Below, in pieces: positions 1 to 9,635 of a stretch of DNA of 22,892 nucleotides. Both the position numbers and the translations under genes were made by a program. Numbering within the stretch: the first letter of the stretch is position 1; each line of letters starts with the position of its first letter. Below the pieces are notes generated by a model. It saw nothing but the letters and a program-made list of their open reading frames with translations. It was not told the DNA's origin and ran no database searches. This DNA comes from Hypsibius dujardini (lineage: Eukaryota > Tardigrada > Eutardigrada > Parachela > Hypsibiidae): NCBI GenBank assembly GCA_001579985.1, contig LRSR01005067.1:1-22892 (forward strand), in the 5' to 3' direction.

Positions 1-379
1 GAGATCGCGACAGTACGGCAAGTTGGAAAAGTATGGAAATGGAGCAAGTCTTATTGATTTCAATATTTTTGTCAAGCAGAGTTTGAAAATACTTGTAGTG
101 CTGGTAAAGGACGAGTACAGTGCCAACTGACCAATGGACAATCGTTTTGGGTGTTAAAACATCTTCCTCACTGTAAATTTCGTTATACGCCTTGGTTGGG
201 ATTTATCAAAGCATCGAGTCGCGATCTCCAAAGCACCGACCCCGCCAAAAAAACGAATTTTGATTTTCCTGTTACCAGAAATTGGGAAATTGCTTTTCAC
301 TCGCCTTTTTCGAGTGGCGATTTCGTCTCGATGCCCGATTTTCCTACGATCCGTCAAGTGAAAAACTAAAAATTCTTAC
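1..379 (-). other. Probable intron of the FkbM-like gene (continues off window)
   Basis: Begins with the donor GTAAGA at 379-374 on the minus strand. I see no acceptor followed by a reading frame that continues the methyltransferase domain. The short open frames here show no family resemblance. The alternative is that a diverged last exon is hidden here. Confidence 0.5.
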
Positions 380-917
380 CCGCCTCGAGAATAGCCCGAA
401 ACACCCAGAGATCATGCGAATCCATATCGACCGAGAGGTAATCCAACTCTTTCGGCACATTGTACTGCGCGAAGATTTGGGCGATATTATTGGCGAAGAG
501 AAAATGCTTCTGTAAATTAATTTCCGCATTCTCGCGATCTCCGTCCAGCAGCAGACCTCTCCACCCTTTCTGGTAGAGGTTCCTCGTATTGGCGCCCGAT
601 CCGCCGGACGTGTAGGACGGTTCGTTGAAGCCGAACTCGACAAAGTAACGGTTGGTGCTGCCGATCACAGCAAAAATCCTGTGCAAGTACAAATCCTGAG
701 AGCCCTGGGAGTATTTGCCTTTTTTGTTCGTCCAAGGGTGCATTTTGTAGATCCAAGCAGGCGAAACGTTGCTTGGCCCGCAGAACTGACGATGGGCAAT
801 GCACGAGGTCGAATTTAGCGCTGAGAAAGGAATGCTGTAACGAATATGACCAACGGTGAGGAATAATAAGCACAGAGCAACCGTCAGGGAAACGACGGGA
901 TGAGAATCGATGAACAT
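380..917 (-). CDS. FkbM-type methyltransferase-like type II membrane protein, 5' exon only (partial)
   Basis: The ATG at 917 opens 179 codons plus one base, ending at a strong donor (GTAAGA at 379-374). Reading on through the donor reaches a stop at 368-366, so the exon end is at 380. Residues about 8-24 are a hydrophobic signal-anchor, and 25-68 a Cys/Ser/Asn-rich stem. Residues 69-180 resemble the eukaryotic FkbM-like methyltransferase fold: YSQGSQDLYLH, then VEFGF (93-97, the SAM-binding motif I position), GSGANT (107-111), GWRGLLLDG (118-126), NNIAQIF and LDYLSVDMDSHDLW (158-171). The topology suggests a secretory-pathway or Golgi enzyme facing the lumen; the substrate is unknown. The rest of the domain (normally an RPRV..VEYN-like segment) should be in a following exon at lower coordinates. 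I could not find it in 1-379, so it probably lies outside the window. Family assignment rests on recalled motifs. Confidence 0.72.
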
Positions 918-1789
918 ATCTTCGGTTTATGCTTCAGAAAAGCAAGTTCGCTGAGTAAAAGGAGCGACGCGAAACTGAATTCTGGAATGTGTTAAGGCTT
1001 GTGTGCGCGATGAAGCCAACTTCAGGCATGGTGAACATAGAATTTGGACTTAATTACAAGGTGGCGTTCAAGGTCATTCCTCTGCGGGGAAGTACATTGT
1101 GATGTGACTAGTGGCGCAGTGACGGATGAGTTGAGTGATCGTTTCGCTAAGACAACTCGAGCAAGAAAAGATGTTGCGCGAATCATCGTAGCGAAACAAG
1201 ACAGGTCAAACTTTGTTGAAGACGGATGCACGCGTCGATGAAGCGACGCGATTCTACGACGCAACGCAAACTGCGTTTTCCGTATATATGGCCCCAAGTG
1301 TGCGTACAAAACCACCCACCCACCGAAATGCGCCTCGGTCTTCAATCAAGCAACTGACCGACGGTTCACATGCTTAGTGATCGTCACAAATCTTCATCAC
1401 CACGTTCTTCGGCAAATTCTCGCTGAAACAATCCATGAGGCAAAGAGGAGCGCTCCAAATTGTAAAATATCTAGCACAATGCAGACGAAGTGGTGGGCAA
1501 ACAGCCCAGGGGGCGTGGCTATAGCCGCGCCTTAAAATCACGTCGCTACAGTAATATCAAAATTCTAGTTTTCTAACTCATTAAAGTGTACGTTGATTGA
1601 TGGATTACATGTTACAAGGAATGGGAAGTGAGATGAAATATGAACACCGGTCCATGGGACTTTATTTTTGTACTAATACAGCACCATTTGTTTCCAGTCA
1701 ATGAGGTATACATTTTAATTTCATGAAAACCAATAAAAATGAAGATAATAACAAATTGATTGATAAAGATTATATTCTGACTACACTTC

Positions 1790-2045
1790 TGACTGAGTTT
1801 GAGCCACTCTCAGCTAGAACTTCCCACTGCCTTCTCCTGAATCTTTGATTCAATGCCCGGCTCAGCGGAAAAATTAGACTGAGCAAGCTGCTCTAAATTT
1901 CGCCAAAATAAACAAGTTCAATCAATCGATCAATCGGGTAAAGACTGCATGGTCAGCTGTGGTCAAGAGCGCATGCGCGCAGTGACTTAATTCGGCTCGA
2001 ACTCGGACCACCCTTTTTGGCTTAAAGTCTGCCACCCAAAATTGT
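1790..2045. mobile_element. MITE-like dispersed element, family B copy 1
   Basis: About 255 bp, matching the reverse complement of 11850-12123 over its length. Shared blocks include the segments around GAGAAGGCAGTGG, GCTGAGCCGGGCAT, AGAGCAGCTTG, TGACCATGCAG and CCACAATTTTGGGTGGCAG. The right end (GGCTCGAACTCGGACCACC, 1993-2011, then GGCTTAAAGTCTGCCACCC) is roughly the inverse of the left end (GACTGAGTTTGAGCC, 1791-1805), so it has terminal inverted repeats. The left end is shortened compared with the ARPC1 intron copy. No coding capacity. Confidence 0.65.
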
Positions 2046-2094
2046 GGCCTTGTGCAAGCCAAACTAAAACAGTCGCCTGTTTCACCAACTGAAT

Positions 2095-2127
2095 ACGTAC
2101 GTACGTACGTACGTACATACATACGTA
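2095..2127. repeat. (ACGT)n/(ACAT)n microsatellite
   Basis: About eight units of a self-complementary ACGT tetranucleotide with two ACAT variants. It lies between the two MITE-like sequences. Confidence 0.9.
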
Positions 2128-2235
2128 CCGTATGTTCGCGATCTCAAGGGACAGCTAAGCCCCGCCTCCCTCGGTATGGCCCTGCACTCGATTGAACGTT
2201 CAATCTGATTCACTGTTCTCTGATTGGCTCATTTC
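2126..2235. mobile_element. Partial MITE-like element, family E (single end)
   Basis: Starts TACCGTA and carries CGATCTCAAGGGACAG then TAAGCCCC, TTCAATCTGATTCA and TGATTGG. These blocks match, in order, the reverse complement of 17525-17635. The opposite end is not recognisable, so this is a half element. Confidence 0.55.
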
Positions 2236-2850
2236 ATACAACATACTCATGGTGCTCGATTGATTGATTGTACAGTCGTGCTGTTCCGTATAATTCTCCC
2301 TATAGTGGTAATTTGGTGAACTGAACGGAACTGAAGAGGCGCGAGCATACGGTGCAGAGTAAGAGTATACGAGCAATTCCGACAGCGACGTTGTCGGAGA
2401 AATCTCCAGATCCAGAGGAACGGTGAATGATCAAGGAATACCGCAGCGAATAAAGAGATGAATAACAGTCGCCCCTAGGACGCTACAAAAATATTGCAAA
2501 AACCATGGCACGGGACAGAGAGGAGAGAGTGAAAAATGAGTTGAGGAGGTGGAGTGAGTAAGTCAAGAGATAAGAGGTCTTAACCGCGTCAGATCAATCG
2601 AGCAAATAAACAGTCCAGCGTGCAGAAGTCAGAAATCAACTTATTCGAAAAGTGGGTGCGAGGGAGTTTGAGCGTCCAACAAACTGAGAAGGAGGAGGAG
2701 GAGGAGAAGACCTCGCGAACGGAGCTGCACTGAAGGAGAAAAGTGCGCATCATCATCAGCATCAGCATCATTGAGTCTCTTTGGCGGCACGTTCTCTCGT
2801 GCGGAGAAGAAGGAAAGCAAGCAGTCGGTGCTGCTGGGGGAGGTGGGTGA

Positions 2851-5800
2851 TCAGTGCTTCATCGGATCACCGAAGTAGTATTGGTTCGGCACGGCCGGTG
2901 CATGGTGGGGAATGATGGCGGCTGCGACGGCCCGGCTGAGACCACGGGAAGACGTTACGGGGGTGTTGTTGGAGGTAGTGTTGCGGCTACTGCCGAGGGA
3001 CCGGTTCACCTGCATGGACGTCTTGGTGGAGGCAATATGCGGCAGGAGCGGGGACGGCATGAACGTGCTCGGTGTCGGCAATTTCCACGCTAAAATATTT
3101 CGGAGAATCACCGATGAAAATCTGAGGGAGACTACATCACCATGCCGGAGAAAGGGTGAAAAGCACTCACGACCCATCTCATTTTTCGGCGAATCCAGCT
3201 CCCGTTTCGAGCGCAGACCGTCCATCAAGGCGGCATCGTGCATTTCGTCTTTCTTATTGAGCGATCCGTTGGGAATGGCAGTGGTTCCACCCTGTGGGAA
3301 GCGGCATACAACGTCAAGTAACCCCGTGCAAGACAGGAAGGACAGGCAGAGAGCCCACCAACCTGGCAGACAGATAGACAATCAAACAGACAGACAGACA
3401 GACAGACAGACAATCAGACAGACAGATAGACAATCAAACAGACAGACAGACAGACAGACAGACAATCAGACAGACAGATAGACAATCAAACAGACAGACA
3501 GACAGACAGACAATCAGACAGACAAACAGACAATCAAACAGACAGACAATCAGGCAGACAGACAGAAAGTTAGTGAACTCCAGGCGTAAAGACAAAGGCA
3601 AGTATCGGGAGAGGAAGACACATTAAACAGAAAAACGAAGACACTAGCAAGTCACGAGGCGATAGCAAGCAGACCAGTCGAGACAAGGGAGACTGAAAGG
3701 ACAGCAATAAAATCCACTCTGATAAATTCCACCTACTACCACGGGCAGTGAACACTAGAGATAGAAAGGAGTGGACTGAAGATACACGCAACGAATAGAA
3801 CGAACGCCAAGAGATACTAAATTATTACGACAAAACACGTCACTGTGACCGGAACATACGTTGTTTTTGGCATTCCAGTCGTAGACGTAATCATACGCGA
3901 ATCCTTGCTTGTTGAGCAGCGATCGGAACATCTGCCGCAGGTACATATAATCCGGCTTCCCGTCGAACTCGATGTTCCTGCAGTACTCCAGGTAACGCGA
4001 GAACTCCACTAAAATAAACAACAAAGACTAGTATAATCATCGCAGCGGATCACATGGAATCACAAGGATTAGTCAGTAGAGCCAGACACACATCCATCCA
4101 TCCACCCAGACACCCATCCATCCATCCATCCATCCATCCATCAGACACCCAGACAACCATCCATCCAGACACCCAGACAACCATCCATCCAGACACCCAG
4201 ACAACCATCCATCCAGACACCCAGACAACCATCCACCCAGACACCCAGACAACCATCCACCCATCAGCTGGCACAGCTCCATGTTCGCCCTTCATACCTG
4301 GAAATCCTTGGCAGAGATCCTGAATGGAGGTGCCGATCTTTTTCTCGCTAATCTTCTCGTACTTTTGTCGCTTCGTGTTGGCCTTCAGACCCTGCCACGG
4401 GAGGGAGCCGCGCTGGAAGTACATGAGCACGTAGCCGAGGGCCTCTAAATCGTCACGCCGGCTTTGCTCTATGGAAACACAAGAACATGGTACTAATTAA
4501 CAAACGTCGATCGATGATTATTATTGGAAAATTCAGAGGCGCGAGACAACCATACGGATAAACCTTTAAATCGACCGAAAGGCATGCATACAGACATTCA
4601 GACAAACCTACAGACAGAAACCAGTCCGGCAGACACGGACATTAGACAGGGGGGCCACGGAAGAAACAACTGACATCAGACAATCATACAAACACACAGC
4701 TAGCCAGGCAGGCAGGTAAACAGGCAGGCAGGCAGTTAGACAGACAGGCCAGCAGGTAGACAGGCAGGCAGGCAGGCAGGTAGACAGGCATGCAGGCAGT
4801 TAGACAGACAGGCCAGCAGGTAGACAGGCAGGCACGCAGGCATGTAGACAGGCAGGCAGGCACACACACAAACCAACAGACAGACCGACATAAGCTAGAC
4901 CAAGCATCCAGGCAAACCGACAGACGGTCTGCGCCCTTCCAGAATTGCGCCAATATGCGAAATGAGTCAGCTACGTCGTATACCTATGCCCTTGTGGGTA
5001 TTGATCGAAGCGTAACGTGCCGTGCCGGTCAAGTTCTTGTTGTCCCTGTATGGAATGTGCTGATGGGACCGCGGGTCGCGAAACTTCTTCGCCAGGCCGA
5101 AGTCGATGATGTACACTAGGTTGCCCTTCTTCCCTAGGCCCTAGGGAAAAGAGAAACGGAATCGATACTTTTAATTAAAACAACGATCCCACATCATTTG
5201 CCGGTAATTAAGTTGTACGTATAAGAGTCTCAATGTCTCTGACTGCGACAAACTACATCCTACTCGCCGTCCTTGACACAACTAATTGCAAGTCTTTCCT
5301 GCAGGCAGTCTGTCTCTCTATCTGTCTGTCTGCCTGTCTGCCTGCCTGTCTGTCTGTTTGTCTGTCTGTCTGTCTACCTGTTTGCATATGCTTTTCACCG
5401 CAAGACACTAGTACACATCGAACATTCTGGGCTGCTGTTGATGCTGCCTCGATCTGTATGGCTGGGTGCATATCAGTAGGTCTCTCTCTTGATTCGCGGC
5501 GATGCTTACCATGAGAAAGTTGTCGGGTTTTATATCACGATGGATGAAGTTCTTGCCGTGCACGAACTCGATCCTTGAGATCTACAAGGCCATCAACAAA
5601 AAATCCAGCGTCAGAAACAGGACACACTCATGTTTCCACCGATTCCGATAGACATTTCTCAATCCGCGCTTTACCAATTGGTCCGCCAGTAGAAGGACGG
5701 TTTTGAGGGAGAAGCGGCGGGAGCAGAAGTTGAAGAGATCCTCCAGACTCGGTCCAAGCAGCTCCATCACCAGGACGTGGTAGTCGCCCTCGGCGCCGCA

Positions 5801-6275
5801 CCATTTAACGGACGGTATGCCGACTAAAGCGCAGACGGCGAAAGTGAATTTGTGTGTTGACGGACATGACCAAAAGTGTCACACACTGTGCTCGGATCGA
5901 GAGTACATGTGTGCGAGCACAGAGAGACAGACATGTAACCAACACGCTGAACAATATCCGCAAACAAACCTCCGCCCTGCATGATGCGATAGAACTTGCT
6001 CTCAATATGCAGCTGAGGGTGTTTCGTTCGATGGTATTCGAGCTTAATGGCCACTTGCTCATCGTTTGTCACGTTCGTGCCTGCAATTATAATGACTATC
6101 ACTTAGTGCAATGAGGCAGACAATTACACTAAACCCAAATGCATTGCTTCCTTGACAAATATCTCTATCTCTGTCACTGTCTGTCTCCCTATCTGCCTAT
6201 CTGTCTGTCTATCTGTGTGCGTGCGTGTGTGTCTGTCTGTCTGTCTGTGTGCCTGCCTATTTGTCTGTCTGTCTG

Positions 6276-6308
<33 letters not shown>

Positions 6309-6560
6309 GTGGCTGTGTGGCTGTCTGTGTGTCTGTGTGTGTGTCTGTGTGGCTGTCTGTGTGTCTGTCTGTACATGTACCTGCCCGATTTCCTACCAGC
6401 CTGCCTGTTCATCTGCAAATTTGCACGCCTTCCTACACTTTCCGGCACTTCCGGTGACACAATAATGCATCTTACCTAAGTAAATATCACCGAATGATCC
6501 CGATCCAATCTTGTGTCCTAATCGGTACTTTCCTCCCACCCGTATCTCCGGAATTGACAT
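2851..6560 (-). CDS. CSNK1D/E-like: Casein kinase I, delta/epsilon (doubletime)-type, 9 coding exons, 417 aa
   Basis: Exons (minus): 6560-6476, 6080-5970, 5823-5675, 5581-5510, 5140-4984, 4468-4298, 4008-3860, 3291-3171, 3089-2851. All junctions are GT-AG and sum to 1254 nt. Ser/Thr kinase: glycine loop GSGSFG (19-24), ATP-binding Lys41, catalytic HRDIKPDN (129-136), DFG (152-154), and [15 protein letters not shown] with SIN replacing APE, the CK1 hallmark. [26 protein letters not shown] and [19 protein letters not shown] favour delta/epsilon over alpha. The domain ends near residue 297 (DYVYDWN). The 120-residue tail is Ser/Thr/Pro/Asn-rich and unlike vertebrate tails, plausibly a phosphorylated autoinhibitory region. 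Family roles are PER phosphorylation in the clock, Wnt and Hedgehog signalling, and spindle work. Start: the ATG leads directly into the conserved [10 protein letters not shown]. Introns 1 and 4-7 hold tetranucleotide arrays. The last intron (3170-3090) is 81 nt, in frame and stop-free, so it may be retained. Confidence 0.95.
3364..3566. repeat. (GACA)n array in CK1 intron 7
   Basis: Imperfect GACA/CAGA tetranucleotides interrupted by regularly spaced ACAATCA units, giving a higher-order pattern of about 50-60 bp. On the CK1 sense strand it reads TGTC/CTGT. Confidence 0.95.
4088..4262. repeat. (CATC)n tract and 24-bp minisatellite in CK1 intron 6
   Basis: CATC tetranucleotides grade into about five copies of a 24-bp unit built from AGACACCCAGACAACC plus CATCCATC. 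It ends about 35 bp from the exon 6 donor. Confidence 0.95.
4704..4924. repeat. CAGG/CAGA tetranucleotide array in CK1 intron 5
   Basis: Mixed GGCA and GACA units, including a direct duplication of about 65 bp (near 4732-4795 and 4796-4860) with the shared core TTAGACAGACAGGCCAGCAG. On the CK1 sense strand it reads TGTC/TGCC. Confidence 0.93.
5317..5382. repeat. (TGTC)n array in CK1 intron 4
   Basis: About 16 TGTC/TGCC units. On the CK1 sense strand this is GACA, the opposite orientation to the arrays in introns 5 and 7. Confidence 0.95.
6163..6375. repeat. (TGTC)n/(TGTG)n array in CK1 intron 1
   Basis: A long TGTC run with TGTG and TGGC variants. It reads GACA on the CK1 sense strand. The Cys/Leu/Val-rich open frames through it are repeat artefacts. 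Confidence 0.95.
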
Positions 6561-6628
6561 CTCTGAGCCTTGTCACCACCGCGCGCGCGCGCGGCTGTCT
6601 CACAACAACAGAGGAGGAGGAGACGACT
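6561..6628 (-). other. Probable 5'UTR portion of CK1 exon 1, with upstream acceptor
   Basis: Minus strand reads TTTATTTTCAG ending at 6629, a good acceptor with pyrimidine tract, followed by 68 nt to the CK1 ATG. This implies a non-coding first exon further upstream, position unknown. It includes a (CG)n tract at 6581-6592. Confidence 0.45.
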
Positions 6629-7184
6629 CTGAAAATAAACAGAAAAATTGTCAGTGCGTGCAGCGTATGCGCGGGCGGATGAGTCAACGGCCCCCTTCAG
6701 ACTGCCCCTCCTTGTCCGTCCTTCCAATTATGCAAGAAAAGTGCGAAAAAAAAACTTGAGAAACTGAACAAACGCCATGACAGAATTTTACTATGACTGA
6801 TAAATTCAATATTCAATCACAATGAGGAAAGAAATAACTAATCAATAAAACCAATCAAATAAGAAAATCAACAAAAACAAATCAAAGAAAATCACTTAAA
6901 TCAACGAGAAAATACTCAAGCAATCAAGCAATCAATCGATCTATCTATCTCCAATCACTGCACCACAATCAATCAAACATACAATCAACCGAAGGGTCGG
7001 TCTATGAACATGTGTTTGTGTACAGCGCTATTTAAATGAAATATGGCTTGCCTTTTTGCCTTTTAAAAAGCACAATTGAAATTCTAGCGCGACAGGACTA
7101 AACAAGTGAGAAGAGAGTAACTGAAGCATCCACATTTGCGATTCGGAATGGAAATGCGAAAAAACTAACGCAAAATTACAATCC

Positions 7185-7227
7185 AAATCAATCAATCAAT
7201 CAATCGATCAATCAATCAATCAATCAA
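7185..7227. repeat. (ATCA)n microsatellite
   Basis: About ten AATC units with one CGATC variant. The same AATC/GATT motif recurs across the window at 6900-6965, 8811-8826, 9945-9960, 12360-12380 and 17455-17515. Confidence 0.93.
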
Positions 7228-7598
7228 GCGGAGTAGCGGTAAAATAACTGCATCCAAAAAAAACGAAAAAAACTCCTGACCAGGACTCACGTCTTTCACC
7301 CACGGCACTCACGGCGATATTCAAGTAAAAATCGGTAATTAAAACAACGGCACGAGAGCTCGATGTCTGATGCAGCGTTGGAATAAAACAGCAGAACAGC
7401 TGAAGAGAGCGCTGATGAAGCATTCCCTCCTCAGCTGCATCATTCCCAGAAAGAATGCTGAATTTTTCTATCCAGCAGCTGAAAGAGCGCCCTGACAAAT
7501 CCTTGAGCACGATTTCAGGGGAATTCTTCAAGCGTTTGGATTCTTGAGGAGGACACAAACAAAGGGAGTGTGTTGTTAACAAAATCCCAGTGAAGATT

Positions 7599-7684
7599 GT
7601 CACGTGGTTATCTTCACGATTTTCCCTCCGCGCTGCTGTTGGTCACGTGGTTATCTTCACGATTTTCTCTCCGCGCTGCTCTTG
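7599..7684. promoter_or_regulatory. Tandem 43-bp duplication carrying two CACGTG E-boxes
   Basis: Two copies of a 43-bp block (7599-7641, 7642-7684) differ at only two or three bases. Each starts GTCACGTGGTTATCTTCACG and ends in CTCCGCGCTGCT. CACGTG is the canonical bHLH (E-box) site. It lies about 1.0 kb upstream of the CK1 ATG and about 0.65 kb upstream of the RPL34 5'UTR donor. The regulatory role is inferred. Confidence 0.45.
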
Positions 7685-8309
7685 CAATCCGAGAATAATA
7701 AAAGGTCAAAACGCGTGTGATGTCGAGGCAAATGAGCCAATTACTTGCGATTCAAGCGTCAAATTTCGTCTTGAGAAACGTGATTTAATTTGGCCGTCCA
7801 GAACGCGCGTCACACAGCAAGATGAAGAAAGGCCCATTATAAAATCGCAATCGGAAGATCGAAGATGTCAAATGAGTTCAACAACACACGGCAAAGCTGA
7901 GAAGCTGACTAAAATGCCACTGGTGGAATCCCACAGCGAACTTGCGCTTGTCTCTGGTGAGCCGCCTGGACCACATTGCCATTTGACGAAGAATGAAAGA
8001 ATGGATAAAAGCGTACCATATAGCCGCTGGTCAATGGAGTTTGGAATTGCAATTATTAAATTCAAACTATCCTAAAACTTGAAGCGGAAAAATAAATAAA
8101 TAAAAACAGTCAGTCAAATGATGAAGGTGATTCTGATGGTGGTAAATTTGCACCCCGCGGCGTGTCATTCTATTGAGCCCTTGTTCAACTGCGTTCACTT
8201 TCCCGGTCTGCGGGATGAACTGTCTGAACGTCCATGCGACGTTTTCTGTGAGGAAATTTTTGCTCGTCGGTTCTCCGAGTTTCCTTCGCGGTCTGGTGAA
8301 AAATCGCCG

Positions 8310-8531
8310 ATCTTCTTCATCCTTCAGCTAATCTTCGTCAGATTTTTCGCCCCTGAAGGTAAGCCCATTCGCTCCAACTTTGCCACATTGCGCGGGAAGC
8401 TTCGTAGTCCGTTCGTTTTTCTGAGTCCGGAGACCTCGGACTTCGTTTTCGTTTTCAGCTTTTTTTAGACCTCCTTAAGTTTCTTCTCCTCTTTCAGAGT
8501 TCGGAGATCTCGTCACACAGCCACAATAAGA
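8310..8531 (+). other. Probable spliced 5'UTR of RPL34
   Basis: A pyrimidine-rich stretch (TTCTTCATCCTTC near 8311-8323) could hold the start site, as expected for the TOP tract of ribosomal protein genes. A non-coding exon would end at 8358 before GTAAGC, and an acceptor (CTCCTCTTTCAG) ends at 8497, leaving 34 nt of leader before the ATG at 8532. Exact transcript start not determinable. Confidence 0.55.
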
Positions 8532-9267
8532 ATGGTGCAAAGACTCACTCTCCGGCGGCGGTTGCCGTATTCTACCCAGTCGAACAAGCACAAGATGTGA
8601 GTTGCGCGTTGTGTCTGACGGAGGAAGTGGAGGAATTCCATGTTTTTACCTTTTTCTGTTGAACAGTGTCAAGACACCCGGTGGTCGGCTCACATACATT
8701 TACCTGAAGAAGTTGGCCACACCGGCTCGCTGTGGTGACTGCAAGAGGGATTTGCCTGGTGTAAGTGTCATGTTTTTCCTGGACGTGATTATTGCCGTTT
8801 GAACAGTCCCTCAATCAATCAATCAATTTATCAAATTATCACAGCAACTTTCACTAATCGATTGATTGATTGGGCATATTGCATAATTCCTCGATTGCAG
8901 GTGATCCGTGCTCGCCCAAGGAAGTTGCACTCTGTGTCGAAGCGTCAGAAGCATGTCACTCGAACCTATGGAGGATCCCGCTGCCATTTCTGCGTTCGTA
9001 CCAGGTATGTCTGGTTTGAGGGAGTAACGGAAGTCAATCAGTCAATCAATCCGATCCTGCTCTGATTGATTAATTGATTGACCGGTCCGTCTGTCCATCT
9101 GTCCTTTGTTGGATTTGCAACCGTAATCCATTTTGTGTGATTTAGTGTTGTATGTAAATTTGTTGTCATTTTGTTTGTTTAGAATCATTCGCGCTTTCCT
9201 GATTGAGGAACAGAAGATCGTCCAACGGGTCCTCAAAGCGAAGGAAGGCACCGTCAAGCGGGCGTAG
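8532..9267 (+). CDS. RPL34: 60S ribosomal protein L34 (eL34), 4 coding exons, 115 aa
   Basis: Exons: 8532-8596, 8667-8760, 8901-9004, 9183-9267. All junctions are GT-AG and total 348 nt including TAG. The protein begins MVQRLTLRRRLPYSTQSNKH and continues with TPGGRLTYIYLKK, a CGDC pair (exon 2), KRQKHVTRTYGGSRCHFCVRTR (second Cys pair, exon 3) and IIRAFLIEEQKIVQRVLKAK. Co-linear with animal eL34 (about 117 aa) end to end. It is a structural component of the large ribosomal subunit, and the two CxxC motifs match the family's zinc-binding positions. Unlike human eL34 the tail is short, ending KRA. Introns are 70, 140 and 178 bp, and the last two hold ATCA/TGAT tracts in inverted arrangement. 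A C/U-rich leader upstream fits TOP-type translational control. Confidence 0.96.
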
Positions 9268-9419
9268 ACAACCGGGAAGCTTTTTCCTTTTCTGAGTGCG
9301 GACATGTTATGACTGGGTATCTGAGCAGAAGATCGCGCTTCGAAATGAAATTGTATGGAATCGATTCCAGACTGGAGAAAAAGCGTCTCAGCAAAAGCAA
9401 TCACGAAGCGCCATTGCAG

Positions 9420-9531
9420 TACACACTTGGCCATAATTCTACGCTAGCCGAGTTAAGCCATTTAGCTCGGACGAGGCGTAAAACATGCTTTCCGAGTTAG
9501 ATGGCTTGACAGAGACAGTCACGTGTGTAGT
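9420..9531. mobile_element. Small MITE-like element, family D copy 1 (about 112 bp)
   Basis: Ends TACACACTTGGC and GTCACGTGTGTA are inverted relative to each other. Inner blocks AAGCCATTTAGCTCGG and CCGAGTTAGATGGCTT are also inverted. The layout matches 10644-10765 in ARPC1 intron 7. Confidence 0.55.
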
Positions 9532-9635
9532 ATTTTTGACCAGCCAATCAATCGAAGCAATCACAGTCCTTGTACTTGCTGGCTGCATCTCACCGTTATT
9601 GTAATTCGTCTGAATGCTGCACAGACGGATCCAAC

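Larger units (their letters stand above)
918..2850. other. Intergenic region between the FkbM-like gene and CK1 3' end
   Basis: Holds the presumed promoter of the minus-strand FkbM-like gene. A TATATA stretch near 1281-1288 is a candidate core element, but weak. Also present are a nearly perfect GC-rich palindrome around 1511-1530 (GGCGtGGCTATAGCCgCGCC), a MITE-like element (about 1790-2045), an (ACGT)n tract (2095-2127) and a partial MITE (2126-2235). From about 2600 to 2850 lie GGA- and ATC-rich tracts that may be CK1 3'UTR on the minus strand. No convincing coding region was found. Confidence 0.6.
6629..8309. other. Intergenic region between divergent CK1 and RPL34
   Basis: Presumed promoters of both genes. 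Contents: A-rich DNA with ATCA repeats (6900-6965, 7185-7227) and a duplicated 43-bp block with CACGTG (7599-7684). The open frames at 7220-7603 (minus) and 7590-8075 (plus) show no family resemblance and I do not call them. The unseen CK1 first exon is probably here. Confidence 0.6.

Noticed and set aside
366-379. In-frame stop just after the FkbM-like exon, suggesting a complete 183-aa protein
   Set aside because: The last codons overlap a strong GTAAGA donor and the methyltransferase domain is only half complete, so an intron is more likely than a true C-terminus.
1022-1345. 107-codon minus-strand open frame
   Set aside because: No conserved motif, lies in the presumed promoter of the FkbM-like gene, and composition is arbitrary.
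2912-3481. 189-codon plus-strand open frame
   Set aside because: Antisense to the last two CK1 exons and then runs into the GACA array; the minus strand has the spliced kinase.
4054-4323. Thr/His/Pro-rich open frame on the plus strand
   Set aside because: It is the translation of the CATC and 24-bp repeat in CK1 intron 6; periodic peptide, no other support.
6139-6465. Cys/Leu/Val-rich open frames that look like membrane or cysteine-rich peptides
   Set aside because: They are the three frames of the TGTC array in CK1 intron 1.
7590-8075. 161-codon plus-strand open frame between CK1 and RPL34
   Set aside because: It opens with GTG rather than ATG, passes through the 43-bp duplication, has no recognisable domain and ends before the RPL34 leader.
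8113-8170. Possible C/D-box snoRNA (AATGATGA with CTGA nearby)
   Set aside because: No proper terminal stem or correctly spaced D box; not within an RPL34 intron.
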